This document shows, in pieces, positions 14,567 through 23,436 of a DNA stretch of 23,436 nt; within the stretch, counting starts at the first letter, position 1; each line of letters starts with the position of its first letter. The DNA is taken from positions 3,848 to 27,283 of the forward strand of contig DKDF01000052.1 of NCBI GenBank assembly GCA_002451755.1, given 5' to 3'. Made by a program: the position numbers and the translations under genes. The notes below the pieces were generated by a model, which was not told the DNA's origin, ran no database searches, and saw only the letters and a program-made list of their open reading frames with translations. The DNA is from Ruminococcaceae bacterium UBA6855 (GTDB lineage: Bacteria > Bacillota > Clostridia > Oscillospirales > Acutalibacteraceae).

Positions 14567-14585
14567 ATAAAAAGGAGGGTTTTGA

Positions 14586-15536
14586 ATGATCGGAATCGAG
14601 AAGCCCAAGATCGAAACAGAAGGCATTACGCCCGACGGAACCTACGGCAAGTTTATCGTAGAACCCCTTGAGAGAGGTTACGGAACGACCCTCGGTAACT
14701 CCCTGCGCCGCGTCCTGCTCTCTTCACTTCCGGGCTATGCTATAATCTCCGTTAAGATCGATGGTATCCTGCACGAGTTTTCAACGATTCCCGGCGTCAA
14801 GGAAGACGTTACGGAGATCGTCCTCAACCTCAAGGATGTCATACTCAAGATCCACGGCGATGGTCCGAAGACTGTCTATATAGACGCTTCCGGCGAGTGC
14901 GAGATCACCGCAGGCAGCATTCAGACGGATTCTGAGGTTGAGATTCTCAACCCGGATCTTCATATTGCCACTCTTGACAGCAGCGCGAACGTCCACATGG
15001 AGCTCGTCTGCGACAAGGGCAGAGGCTATTATTCGGCCGAGCGCAATAAGGAGAAGTTCCCGCCCACTATAGGCGTTATCGCCATTGACTCGATCTATTC
15101 ACCCGTGTTAAAGGTCAACTACACAGTCGAAAACACCCGCGTAGGTCATGTTACCGACCTCGACAAGCTCACGCTTGAGGTGTGGACCGACGGCACTATC
15201 CATGCGATGGAAGCCGTTTCCCTTGGAGCCAAGATCCTCAACGAGCATCTCTCTCTCTTCGGCGACCTCTCCGATGAGGCGTACGATACAGAGATTATGG
15301 TTGTCAAGAGCGACAATGCCAAGGAGAAAGTCCTCGAGATGACTATTGAGGAGCTTGACCTGTCTGTGCGTTCCTTCAATTGCTTGAAGAGAGCCGGCAT
15401 TAACACTGTTGAAGATCTGATCAGCAAGACCGAGGAGGACATGATGAAAGTCCGCAACCTCGGAAGAAAATCCCTTGACGAGGTTATCGCAAAGCTCAAA
15501 TCCATGGGCCTGAGCCTCAGCAAGGAAGAGGAATAA
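14586..15536 (+). CDS. rpoA: DNA-directed RNA polymerase alpha subunit
   Basis: 316 residues, the usual Firmicutes length. The N-terminal dimerisation domain (about 1-230) nucleates polymerase assembly and shows FIVEPLERGYGTTLGNSLRR near residues 19-38. After a linker, the C-terminal domain (about 245-316) that binds UP elements and activators contains LDLSVRSFNCLKRAGI, with the arginine equivalent to E. coli R265, and NLGRKSLDEV. AAGGAGGG precedes the ATG. rplQ follows after 30 nt. Confidence 0.98.
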   Translation: MIGIEKPKIETEGITPDGTYGKFIVEPLERGYGTTLGNSLRRVLLSSLPGYAIISVKIDGILHEFSTIPGVKEDVTEIVLNLKDVILKIHGDGPKTVYIDASGECEITAGSIQTDSEVEILNPDLHIATLDSSANVHMELVCDKGRGYYSAERNKEKFPPTIGVIAIDSIYSPVLKVNYTVENTRVGHVTDLDKLTLEVWTDGTIHAMEAVSLGAKILNEHLSLFGDLSDEAYDTEIMVVKSDNAKEKVLEMTIEELDLSVRSFNCLKRAGINTVEDLISKTEEDMMKVRNLGRKSLDEVIAKLKSMGLSLSKEEE

Positions 15537-15566
15537 GACTCACTACGGTAAAGGAGTGTGAATTAA

Positions 15567-15908
15567 ATGCCCGGAACCAGAAAACTTGGCAGAACTACGG
15601 ATCACCGTATTTCTATGCTCAGAGGTATGGTCACATATCTCTTCGAGAACGGCAGGATCGAGACCACCGTTACAAGGGCTAAGGAAGTTCGCGCTATGGC
15701 CGAGAAAATGATCACCATAGCTAAGGACAACTCACTTCACTCGAAGCGCAAAGTCATGGCATACATCACCAAAGAAGATGTTGCAAAGAAGCTCTTTGAG
15801 GATATCGCCCCCAAATATAAGGACGTTAACGGCGGTTATACCCGCATAATCAAAACAGGTCCCCGCAGAGGAGACGCAGCTGAGATGTGCATCATCGAGC
15901 TCATCTGA
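15567..15908 (+). CDS. rplQ: 50S ribosomal protein L17
   Basis: 113 residues, the normal short form. L17 lies on the large subunit near the tunnel exit. GTRKLGRTTDHRISMLRGMV at the N terminus and GGYTRIIKTGPRRGDAAEM near the C terminus are diagnostic. AAAGGAG precedes the ATG. It closes the + strand block and a strong terminator follows. The ECF transporter and truA genes that often follow rplQ in Firmicutes are not present. Confidence 0.97.
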   Translation: MPGTRKLGRTTDHRISMLRGMVTYLFENGRIETTVTRAKEVRAMAEKMITIAKDNSLHSKRKVMAYITKEDVAKKLFEDIAPKYKDVNGGYTRIIKTGPRRGDAAEMCIIELI

Positions 15909-15938
15909 TCTGAGCCTGAAGAGATCAAAAGTTAATTT

Positions 15939-15976
15939 CAGCGCCGCAGAGGTTTTGCCCCTGCGGCGCTGTTTTT
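15939..15976 (+). terminator. Strong intrinsic terminator of the ribosomal operon
   Basis: A perfect 11-bp GC-rich stem, CAGCGCCGCAG (15939-15949) with CTGCGGCGCTG (15961-15971), is followed by five T residues (15972-15976). It starts 30 nt after the rplQ stop codon and ends the whole + strand unit. Confidence 0.95.
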
Positions 15977-16050
15977 GTTGTGCAAAATGACAGTGAAATG
16001 GTTGCTGTTCTAAGACTACCCAAAGTTCTATATAAATTGTGAATTGAGTT

Positions 16051-16209
16051 TTTGTAGAGGTCGGCGACTCGACGACCCGCTGTTGACGAAGTCAGCACAA
16101 AACAATAGTTTTCTCGTGTTTTTTTAAATGACTCGTGCAAAAAGACCATTATCTAAAATCCGTGCCGCCGTTGGCGTCATATGATCGTCGAGTCGCCGAC
16201 CCCTACAAA
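16051..16209. repeat. 159-bp element with 25-bp terminal inverted repeats (MITE-like)
   Basis: The left arm 16051-16075 begins TTTGTAGAGGTCGGCG and its reverse complement recurs at 16185-16209 with a single mismatch (ending CGCCGACCCCTACAAA). The interior of about 109 bp is AT-richer than the arms and has no credible gene or transposase. No clear target duplication is visible at the ends. It sits between convergent terminators, a permissive insertion place. It could be a miniature inverted-repeat element, a REP-like palindromic unit, or a structured RNA. The rest of the gap (15977-16050 and 16210-16225) shows nothing recognisable. Confidence 0.65.
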
Positions 16210-16226
16210 TTTAGCATTAGACAGAT

Positions 16227-16258
16227 AAAAACTGACAGCAACATCTGTCGCTGTCAGT
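16227..16258 (-). terminator. Intrinsic terminator after the esterase gene
   Basis: Read on the minus strand, a perfect 9-bp stem, ACTGACAGC and GCTGTCAGT (16250-16258 with 16231-16239, loop of 10), is followed by five T residues (16227-16231 on the + strand as A). It ends the minus-strand unit 4 nt after the esterase stop codon and faces the rplQ terminator. Confidence 0.88.
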
Positions 16259-16262
16259 CTGT

Positions 16263-17237
16263 TTATTTATCCTCCGGCTGCGGCGCGGAGTAGTTCTCCG
16301 CCGCGAATTTGAAGCCGTCGCGTATGAATTTGTTCGCCTCTTTTGCAATGTCCGCAAAATAGTACATATCAAAGCTGTGGAATCCGCCCTCGAGTATTTT
16401 GAACATAACGGGAATGCCCGCCGCCCGGAGCGAATCGACATAGCTCTGTGTCTCCGCGAGGAACGGGTCTATGCTGCCGATAAAGGTGAGCGTCGGCGGC
16501 AGACCGGAAAAATCGGTCTCGCGCGCGGGTGCGGCATATTTCGAGACCCTGTCCGTGCCATAGTCATCGCCTAAATACAGCTTCCACGCGGCGATGTTCG
16601 ATTTTGTGTTCCAGACCGGAGCGTCGTTGTTTTTTGAAGTCTCGGTCGGACGGTCGTCGAGCATCGGATAGAGCGGCATCTGAAATGCTATGTTGACTTC
16701 TCCCTTGTCGCGGGCGTAGAGCGTGAGCGCCGCAGTCATTCCGCCGCCCGCGCTGTTGCCGCCGACAAATATCTTGTCCCGCCGCATCCCGTATTTCCCG
16801 CCGTTTTCCTTGAGCCAGAGCAGAGCAAGGTAGCAGTCCTCAAGCGCGGCAGGGAAGGGGGCATAGAGCGATTTTTTGTAGTCAGGCACGACCATAACGC
16901 AGCCCGTCGTGCCGACGAAGGCGCGCACAAACCCGTGATCCTGCTCGGGAATGCCCATGGCGTAGCCGCCGCCGTGTATCCACAGAAGTCCCGGTACCTC
17001 GCCGCCGAGCTTTCGCGGTGAATATACGCAGAGACGAAGCTCGCTCCCGTCCGCGCGCGGAATCTTTATCTGCTCGCATCTTATCTTCCACGGGGTGACA
17101 TCCGCGCCGCGCCCGAAATTTTTCAGAATGAAGTTGCAGAACTTGAACTTCCGCTCGCTGAAGCTCGGCCAAACGAAGCGGATAGCCTCGCCTATCGGGC
17201 GCAGCTGGCGGTCAATCATGTTTGATTTTATAACCAT
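16263..17237 (-). CDS. Alpha/beta-hydrolase esterase or lipase, HSL family
   Basis: 324 residues with no signal peptide, so probably cytoplasmic. The hormone-sensitive-lipase group signature HGGGYA (H88-A93) forms the oxyanion hole. The nucleophile elbow is GGNSAGG with S162; the other triad members are probably D257 (SIDPFL) and H287 (GGFHSFD). Substrate is unknown: short-chain acyl or acetyl esters are typical for this family, and acetylated sugars are possible. The start at 17237 has only a weak GGTGAAAAG upstream; a second ATG lies at 17219. It follows the glycogen genes in the same direction but a terminator hairpin lies between, so its expression is probably by readthrough. GC is high (about 62% over 16741-17040). 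Confidence 0.88.
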   Translation of the reverse strand: MVIKSNMIDRQLRPIGEAIRFVWPSFSERKFKFCNFILKNFGRGADVTPWKIRCEQIKIPRADGSELRLCVYSPRKLGGEVPGLLWIHGGGYAMGIPEQDHGFVRAFVGTTGCVMVVPDYKKSLYAPFPAALEDCYLALLWLKENGGKYGMRRDKIFVGGNSAGGGMTAALTLYARDKGEVNIAFQMPLYPMLDDRPTETSKNNDAPVWNTKSNIAAWKLYLGDDYGTDRVSKYAAPARETDFSGLPPTLTFIGSIDPFLAETQSYVDSLRAAGIPVMFKILEGGFHSFDMYYFADIAKEANKFIRDGFKFAAENYSAPQPEDK

Positions 17238-17250
17238 ATCTTTTCACCGT

Positions 17251-17302
17251 AAAAAACGAGGACCGACGGTGTCCCGTCGCTTCGGCGGTCACTGCGGTCC
17301 TC
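17251..17302 (-). terminator. Terminator-like structure between glgA and the esterase gene
   Basis: On the minus strand an outer 8-bp stem GAGGACCG/CGGTCCTC (17295-17302 with 17258-17265) encloses further GC-rich pairing and is followed by a six-T run (17251-17256). It begins 15 nt after the glgA stop and ends only 13 nt before the esterase ATG, so it either ends the glycogen operon or acts as an attenuator for the esterase. Confidence 0.75.
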
Positions 17303-17316
17303 CGCTTGAATTTTTG

Positions 17317-18741
17317 TTACTTGCCTATGGTCTCTCTGTAAAGACGCATATACTCTCTCGCCGAGCGTCCCCAGCTGTTGTCGCATTCGAGCGCGCGTTC
17401 AACGAGCGAAGCCCAGTATTTCTTGTCCGAATACGCGCCGAGCGATCTGCGGATAGCGTCGAGCATATCGTGGGCGTTGTAGCTCTTGAAAGTGAAGCCG
17501 TTGCCCTCGCCATCGCCGGAGTCGGTGATGCTGTCCTTGAGTCCGCCGGTCTCGCGGACTATCGGGAGAGTGCCGTATCTGAGCGCGAGCATCTGCGAAA
17601 GACCGCACGGCTCGCTCTTCGACGGCATGAGGAACATGTCGCATCCGGCATATATCTTGCGCGCGAGGTCGGGAATGAATGCTATGCGCAGCCCGACTTT
17701 TCCCGGGTAACGCGCTTCAATTTCGCGGAAGAAGTTCTCATATTCCCAGTCGCCCGTGCCGAGCACAACAAGCTGAACATCGGTCGTGCTCAGCAGCTCG
17801 TCGAGGACGGCTTTGACGAGGTCGAGACCCTTGTGTGACACAAGGCGCGATACCATGCCGATTATCGGCACATCGTCGCGCACGGGCAGGGAGAACTCGC
17901 GCTGGAGATCCACTTTGTCCTCTTTTTTGCCCGCGGGGTCTTCTGCGGAGAAGTTCTTCGCAATCGCCTTGTCGGTCTCGGGGTTATATATATCCGTATC
18001 TATGCCGTTGAGGATACCGTGGAGCTTATATTGACGCTCGCGCAGAATCGGATCGAGACCGTGGCTGAACCACGGGTCGAGTATCTCCTCTGCGTAGGTC
18101 GGGCTGACCGTGGTCACGACATCGGCGCATTCGATAGCGCCCTTCATCAGGTTGAGCGTGCCGCCGAAATCGAGCAGCTGCTCATGCTGTTCGCCGAGAC
18201 CGAACACGTCGCCGAGTATCTCTTTGCCGTAAACGCCCTGATACTGGATGTTGTGGATGGTGAATATGTTCTTTATGCCCTCATAGCCCTCGCGGTTCGC
18301 GTACATCGTCGAGTAGTAGACCGGGACGAGAGCCGTCTGCCAGTCATTCGTATGGATGATGTCGGGCTTGAAGTCGATGTGCGGGATTATCTCAAGTATC
18401 GCGCGGGAGAAGAACGCAAAACGCTCTGCGTCGTCATAGTGACCGTAGATGCCGTCGCGTTTGAAATAATACTCGTTGTCGATAAAATAGAAGATAACGC
18501 CGTCTATCTTCGCCTCAAAGATGCCGCAGTACTGCCTGCGCCACGAGACGGGCACGGTGATATGTGTGATGAACTGCATCTGGTCGCGCAGTTCCTGCTT
18601 TATTCCGCCGTAGAGCGGCATAACAACACGGCAGCCGACAAGGCGCTTGCGCAGTGCCTTGGGCAGAGAGCCGGCAACGTCGCCGAGCCCGCCGCTCGCC
18701 ATGAAGGGAAGAGCTTCGCTTGCAGCATATAAGACTTTCAT
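17317..18741 (-). CDS. glgA: Glycogen synthase, ADP-glucose type (GT5)
   Basis: 474 residues, the normal bacterial length. It adds glucose from ADP-glucose to the non-reducing end of glycogen. The N-terminal Rossmann domain has SGGLGDVAGSLP (16-27) and HTNDWQTAL (130-138); the C-terminal domain has NGIDTDIYNP (245-254), R299 and K304 (SRLVSHKG), and E377 in SEPCGL, the retaining-GT catalytic residues. One variation: the Lys of the usual K-T/S-G-G-L motif is Ala15 here. GGGGA in the upstream spacer is the ribosome-binding site. It is the last gene of the glg operon, 18 nt after glgD. Confidence 0.96.
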   Translation of the reverse strand: MKVLYAASEALPFMASGGLGDVAGSLPKALRKRLVGCRVVMPLYGGIKQELRDQMQFITHITVPVSWRRQYCGIFEAKIDGVIFYFIDNEYYFKRDGIYGHYDDAERFAFFSRAILEIIPHIDFKPDIIHTNDWQTALVPVYYSTMYANREGYEGIKNIFTIHNIQYQGVYGKEILGDVFGLGEQHEQLLDFGGTLNLMKGAIECADVVTTVSPTYAEEILDPWFSHGLDPILRERQYKLHGILNGIDTDIYNPETDKAIAKNFSAEDPAGKKEDKVDLQREFSLPVRDDVPIIGMVSRLVSHKGLDLVKAVLDELLSTTDVQLVVLGTGDWEYENFFREIEARYPGKVGLRIAFIPDLARKIYAGCDMFLMPSKSEPCGLSQMLALRYGTLPIVRETGGLKDSITDSGDGEGNGFTFKSYNAHDMLDAIRRSLGAYSDKKYWASLVERALECDNSWGRSAREYMRLYRETIGK

Positions 18742-18759
18742 TTTTCAGTCCCCTTTCGA

Positions 18760-19877
18760 TCAGACCACTATGCCCTTGCCGACATATACCGGGAAGGTGT
18801 CGGTGCCGCAGAGTGATTTGTCGGGTTTGATTATAGATATCTTATCCATTATCACGCTGTTGAGCGTCGCGCCGGAGCCGACATACGCGCCCTGCATGAC
18901 GATGGAATTTTTGACGACTGCGTCCTTGCCGATGGTGACGCCGCGGAAGAGGATGCTGTTTTCAACCTTGCCCTCTATCTTGCAGCCGTCGGCAACGAGG
19001 CTGTTTTTGACATCTGCGCCGAGTCCGTAGATCGCCGGAACCTCGTCGCGGACTTTTGTATAGACCGGGCGCTCTCTGCAGAACAGCTCGGAGCGGTTGC
19101 CGAGGTCGAGCAGAGCCATGTTCGCGTCGTAGAAGCTCTTGAGGGAGTCGAGAGTTACGACAAAGCCCTCGGCTTTATAGCCGCAAATTTTCAGCGCGCC
19201 GACATTCGCCTGAATGAGATCGCGCTCAAAGTCGGTGTAGTGCATGCTCGCTGCCTGAGCGATAAGTCTTTCGAGCAGTGACTTCTTGAGCAGGAACACG
19301 TTGAGCGAATAGTTGCCCTCAGCGCCGCCTGTCGAAGAAATCGCGATTTCTTTTATGCGTCCGTCGGAGTCGAGGTCGAATGTCATGGTGTTGCTCAGCG
19401 CGGGAACGGTGCCGTGGCAGTATGCCGCGGTGATATCCGCGCCGCTCTGCTCGTGCGCGTCAAAGAGCAGATTGAGATCTATATTGCAAATCGTGTTGCA
19501 GTCGCAGAGCAGGACATATTCGTTGGTCGAGCTCGATATGAACGAAGCGCAGCCGATAAGCGCGTCGATTCTGTTTGCAAACAGTCCGCCGGAATCCTCT
19601 GCGGAGTTGAACGGCGGCAGAATGAACATACCCTCGCGCTTGCGGGAAAGATCCCACGGCTTGCCCGTGCCGAGATGATCCATCAGCGAGCGGTAGTTGC
19701 TCTTGGTTATAACGCCGACCTTGGAGATGCCGGAGTTGACCATATTTGAAAGCGGGAAATCTATTAACCTGTATCTTCCGCCGAACGGGACGGAGCCCAT
19801 CGTGCGCATATTTGTAAGCTCGGGAAGCGACTGGTCATAGGTGCTGGCATAGATTATGCCGAGAACATTGTTGGCTC

Positions 19878-19881
<4 letters not shown>
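18760..19881 (-). CDS. glgD: Glucose-1-phosphate adenylyltransferase subunit GlgD
   Basis: 373 residues, a GlgC-like protein with a nucleotidyltransferase fold followed by a left-handed beta-helix (hexapeptide-like repeats from about residue 290). It retains FGGRYRLIDFPLSN and GTGKPWDLSR but lacks the GGQGSRL nucleotide-binding loop of GlgC: the equivalent place reads IYASTYDQSLPEL. This is the mark of the Firmicutes GlgD partner, which is not catalytic alone and alters the activity of GlgC in a heteromer. The start overlaps the glgC stop by 4 nt (ATGA), so the two are coupled and probably made in fixed ratio. Confidence 0.95.
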
Positions 19882-21095
<1,214 letters not shown>

Positions 21096-21097
21096 GT

Positions 21098-22999
21098 TTA
21101 TTCCTCCTTGTTATCAGCTTTCTTGCCTTGTTTTTTCAGATAAACGACCGACAGACCCGGGAGCGTGAGCGAAATGCTCTGCCCGAACGAGTGCATCGGG
21201 ATCGGTTTTGACGTGTAGGTTTTCTGCATCTTTGTTCCGCTGCCGCCGAACTCGACGCTGTCCGTGTTGAGGACTATGCGGTAAGTGCCCTTGTCCGGCA
21301 CTCCGATGCGGTAATTTTCGCGCGTGACGGGGGTGAAGTTGCAGACGGCTATCAGCTCGTCGCCCTTTTTGTCCATGCGGCGGAAGGCGATGACGGAATT
21401 TGCGCTGTCGTCGCTGGATATCCAGCTGAAGCCCTCCCAGCTGTAGTCGATCTCCCACATCGCGGGATTGCGCTTATAGAAGCGGTTGAGCGTGCGCGAA
21501 AACTCCTTGAGCTTTCTGTGCATATCGTAGTCGAGCAGCAGCCAGTCGAGCTCCTGCTTGTAGTTCCACTCGATGAACTGACCGAACTCCTGACCCATGA
21601 AGAGCAGCTTCTTGCCCGGGTGCGCCATCATATATGCAAGGAACGAGCGGACTCCCGCGAATTTTTCTTCGTATGTACCGGGCATCTTGCTTATCAGCGA
21701 GCATTTGCCGTGAACCACCTCGTCGTGCGAGATAGGCAGCACGAAATTCTCGGAGAAAGCGTAGAAAAACGAGAAGGTCAGGCAGTCGTGATTGAACTTC
21801 CTGAACAGACCGTCGAGCGAGAAATAGCGCAGGCAGTCGTTCATCCAGCCCATGTTCCATTTGAAGTTGAAGCCGAGACCGCCGAGATAGACGGGCTTCG
21901 ATACCATCGGCCAGGAGGTGCTCTCCTCGGCTATCATCATGATGTCGCTGTGCTCTCCGAATATAGTCTCGTTGAGCTTTTTTATAAATGCCACGGCTTC
22001 GAGATTCTCTCGCCCGCCGTAGGTGTTCGGGCTCCATTCGCCGTCCTCGCGCCCGTAGTCGAGATAGAGCATGGACGCAACGGCATCGACCCTCAGTCCG
22101 TCCGCGTGGTAGACTTCGAGCCAGAACAGCGCGCTCGACATCAGAAAGCTCTGCACTTCCGTTCTGCCGTAGTCAAAAACGCGCGTGCCCCACTGCTTGT
22201 GCTCGCCCTTGTTCGGGTCGGCGTATTCGTAGCATGTCTCGCCGTCGAATTCGTAGAGACCGAATGCATCTTTCGGAAAATGCGCCGGGACCCAGTCCAA
22301 TATAACTCCTATGCCGTTTTCATGGCATTTATTAACAAAATACATGAAGTCGTCCGGCGTGCCGTAGCGCGAGGTCGGCGCAAAGTATCCGGTGACCTGA
22401 TACCCCCACGAACCGTCGAACGGGTGCTCCATTATCGGCAGCAGCTCAACGTGCGTATAGCTCATGTCGACAACATATGGCACGAGCCTGTCCGCGAGCT
22501 CGCGGTAAGAGAGCGTGTTGCCGTCGGCATAGCGCTGCCACGAACCGACGTGCAGCTCATATATATTCATCGGGGAGTCATATATATTCTTCCTGCGGCG
22601 TTTTTTTATCCATGTGCCGTCCGTCCACTCGAATGAGCCGAGCTCATATATCTTCGAGGCGGTTCCGGGGCGCGTCTCGGCATGGAAGGCGTAGGGGTCG
22701 CATTTCATCAGCTTGCGGCCGTCCTGCGCGATGATGAGATATTTGTAGGCGTCAAATTCCTTGAAGCCCTCGAAGCGTCCCTCCCAGAGACCCTGTTCGT
22801 TTATGCGGCTGAGCTCAAAGCCCTCTCCCGTCCAGTTGTTCCTGTCGCAGGCGACAAAAACGGCGACGGCGTGCGGAGCCCATACGCGAAAATAGGTAAA
22901 ATTCTCATCCTCTTCGTCGCGGTGTGAGCCGAGATACTCATATGCTTTTGCGTTTGTACCCTGATGGAAAAGGTACATCGGGATATTCTCATTAAGCAT
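21098..22999 (-). CDS. glgB: 1,4-alpha-glucan branching enzyme (GH13)
   Basis: 633 residues. It cuts alpha-1,4 chains and re-attaches them as alpha-1,6 branches. An N-terminal CBM48 domain covers about residues 30-125. The GH13 barrel shows motif I DWVPAH (235-240), motif II GLRVDAV (301-307, nucleophile D305), motif III AEES (357-360, acid/base E358) and motif IV ISHDEVVHGK (423-432, D426 as transition-state stabiliser). The C-terminal all-beta domain follows. The ATG at 22999 has a modest GAGG/GTGAG upstream; a second ATG at 22978 is possible but would trim only seven residues. First gene of the glg operon, about 35 nt after the transcription start. Confidence 0.96.
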   Translation of the reverse strand: MLNENIPMYLFHQGTNAKAYEYLGSHRDEEDENFTYFRVWAPHAVAVFVACDRNNWTGEGFELSRINEQGLWEGRFEGFKEFDAYKYLIIAQDGRKLMKCDPYAFHAETRPGTASKIYELGSFEWTDGTWIKKRRRKNIYDSPMNIYELHVGSWQRYADGNTLSYRELADRLVPYVVDMSYTHVELLPIMEHPFDGSWGYQVTGYFAPTSRYGTPDDFMYFVNKCHENGIGVILDWVPAHFPKDAFGLYEFDGETCYEYADPNKGEHKQWGTRVFDYGRTEVQSFLMSSALFWLEVYHADGLRVDAVASMLYLDYGREDGEWSPNTYGGRENLEAVAFIKKLNETIFGEHSDIMMIAEESTSWPMVSKPVYLGGLGFNFKWNMGWMNDCLRYFSLDGLFRKFNHDCLTFSFFYAFSENFVLPISHDEVVHGKCSLISKMPGTYEEKFAGVRSFLAYMMAHPGKKLLFMGQEFGQFIEWNYKQELDWLLLDYDMHRKLKEFSRTLNRFYKRNPAMWEIDYSWEGFSWISSDDSANSVIAFRRMDKKGDELIAVCNFTPVTRENYRIGVPDKGTYRIVLNTDSVEFGGSGTKMQKTYTSKPIPMHSFGQSISLTLPGLSVVYLKKQGKKADNKEE

Positions 23000-23040
23000 T
23001 TAAGATTCTCACTTTCCTCAAAAGATGTATTATTAAATAA

Positions 23041-23069
23041 ATTATACACTCGATTAGCGATTTTTTCAA
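23041..23069 (-). promoter_or_regulatory. Promoter of the glgBCDA operon
   Basis: On the minus strand TTGAAA (23064-23069) and a perfect TATAAT (23041-23046) are separated by exactly 17 bp. Transcription should start near 23034, giving a short leader of about 35 nt before glgB. No operator or riboswitch is evident in the leader. Confidence 0.85.
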
Positions 23070-23193
23070 GCGGTTTTTGACTACTTTATTCAAATGGCTA
23101 TAGTATTTGATGTAAATTTTTTGTAAAAAATGACCAAATAAAGCCTATGATTTTTGTATTATTACTTCTGACCGCTCCAAACGGACAAAAAAT

Positions 23194-23225
23194 AAAAAAC
23201 TCTGCCCGCTTGAGAACGGACAGAG
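23194..23225 (-). terminator. Intrinsic terminator after the rubrerythrin gene
   Basis: On the minus strand CTCTGTCCG and CGGGCAGAG (23217-23225 with 23200-23208, one G-T pair) form a 9-bp stem followed by six T residues (23194-23199). It begins 13 nt after the rubrerythrin stop and separates that gene from the glg promoter. Confidence 0.88.
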
Positions 23226-23237
23226 CCTTGTGAAATT

Positions 23238-23436
23238 TTAATAATTTGTCTTCCTGATTTCAAAATACGACTGCGGGTGAGCGCAGGTGGGGCATACCTT
23301 CGGCGCGGATTTGCCGACATGGATGTGTCCGCAGTTGCGGCAGACCCATACGACCTCTTCGCTGCGCTCAAAAACGATGCCCTCTTCGAGATTCTTGAGC
23401 AGAGTATTATAGCGCTCCTCGTGCTCTTTTTCGATC
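23238..23436 (-). CDS. rbr: Rubrerythrin, C-terminal rubredoxin-like part (gene runs off the window)
   Basis: Only the last 65 residues are in the window; the 5' part lies beyond 23436. The visible end begins IEKEHEERYNTLLKNLEEG, the end of the ferritin-like four-helix region, and continues into a rubredoxin-like iron site: VWVCRNCGHIHVG then CPTCAHPQSYFE, two CxxC pairs 16 residues apart. Rubrerythrins reduce hydrogen peroxide in anaerobes. This supports an anaerobic host. The stop TAA is at 23238-23240 on the minus strand, with its own terminator downstream. It is a separate transcription unit from the glg operon. Confidence 0.9.
   Translation of the reverse strand, partial: IEKEHEERYNTLLKNLEEGIVFERSEEVVWVCRNCGHIHVGKSAPKVCPTCAHPQSYFEIRKTNY

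Overview
The window is a Gram-positive, clostridial-type (Oscillospirales/Ruminococcus-like) chromosome segment. This placement rests on gene order, strong AGGAGG ribosome-binding sites before nearly every gene, zinc-binding (C+) forms of several ribosomal proteins, a KOW-domain gene between map and infA, and a glgB-glgC-glgD-glgA operon with a separate GlgD subunit. The exact species cannot be read from the sequence.

Layout. 1-540 is the 3' part of an AraC-family regulator. 541-912 holds a near-consensus promoter and a roughly 280-nt leader containing a terminator-like attenuator. 913-15908 is one co-oriented run of translation genes in the S10-spc-alpha order: rpsJ-rplC-rplD-rplW-rplB-rpsS-rplV-rpsC-rplP-rpmC-rpsQ, rplN-rplX-rplE-rpsN-rpsH-rplF-rplR-rpsE-rpmD-rplO-secY, then map-KOW gene-infA-rpmJ-rpsM-rpsK-rpsD-rpoA-rplQ. 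It ends at a strong terminator. adk, normally between secY and map, is absent. 15977-16225 is a gene-free gap between convergent units, carrying a 159-bp element bounded by 25-bp inverted repeats. 16263-22999 is on the minus strand: glgB-glgC-glgD-glgA driven from a clear promoter at 23041-23069, followed by a terminator and an HSL-type esterase. The right edge holds the C-terminal end of a rubrerythrin on the minus strand, with its own terminator.

How the genes work together. The + strand block supplies ribosomal proteins of both subunits, the SecY translocon channel, methionine aminopeptidase, IF1 and the RNA polymerase alpha subunit. The - strand block is a complete glycogen synthesis unit: GlgC/GlgD make ADP-glucose, GlgA elongates and GlgB branches.

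The most notable observation is not a new system but a discontinuity. Base composition and synonymous codon choice switch within rpsE at about 9260-9335, from an AT-richer style (GAA, AAA, CCT/CCA, TCA) to a GC-richer style (GAG, AAG, CCC, GTC). The flanking non-ribosomal genes differ strongly too: hand counts give about 40% GC for 121-420 in the AraC gene and about 62% for 16741-17040 in the esterase. The window is therefore either a mosaic made by recombination in a conserved ribosomal gene or a chimeric metagenomic assembly. I found no tRNA, rRNA, CRISPR array, transposase, or convincing undescribed multi-gene system.
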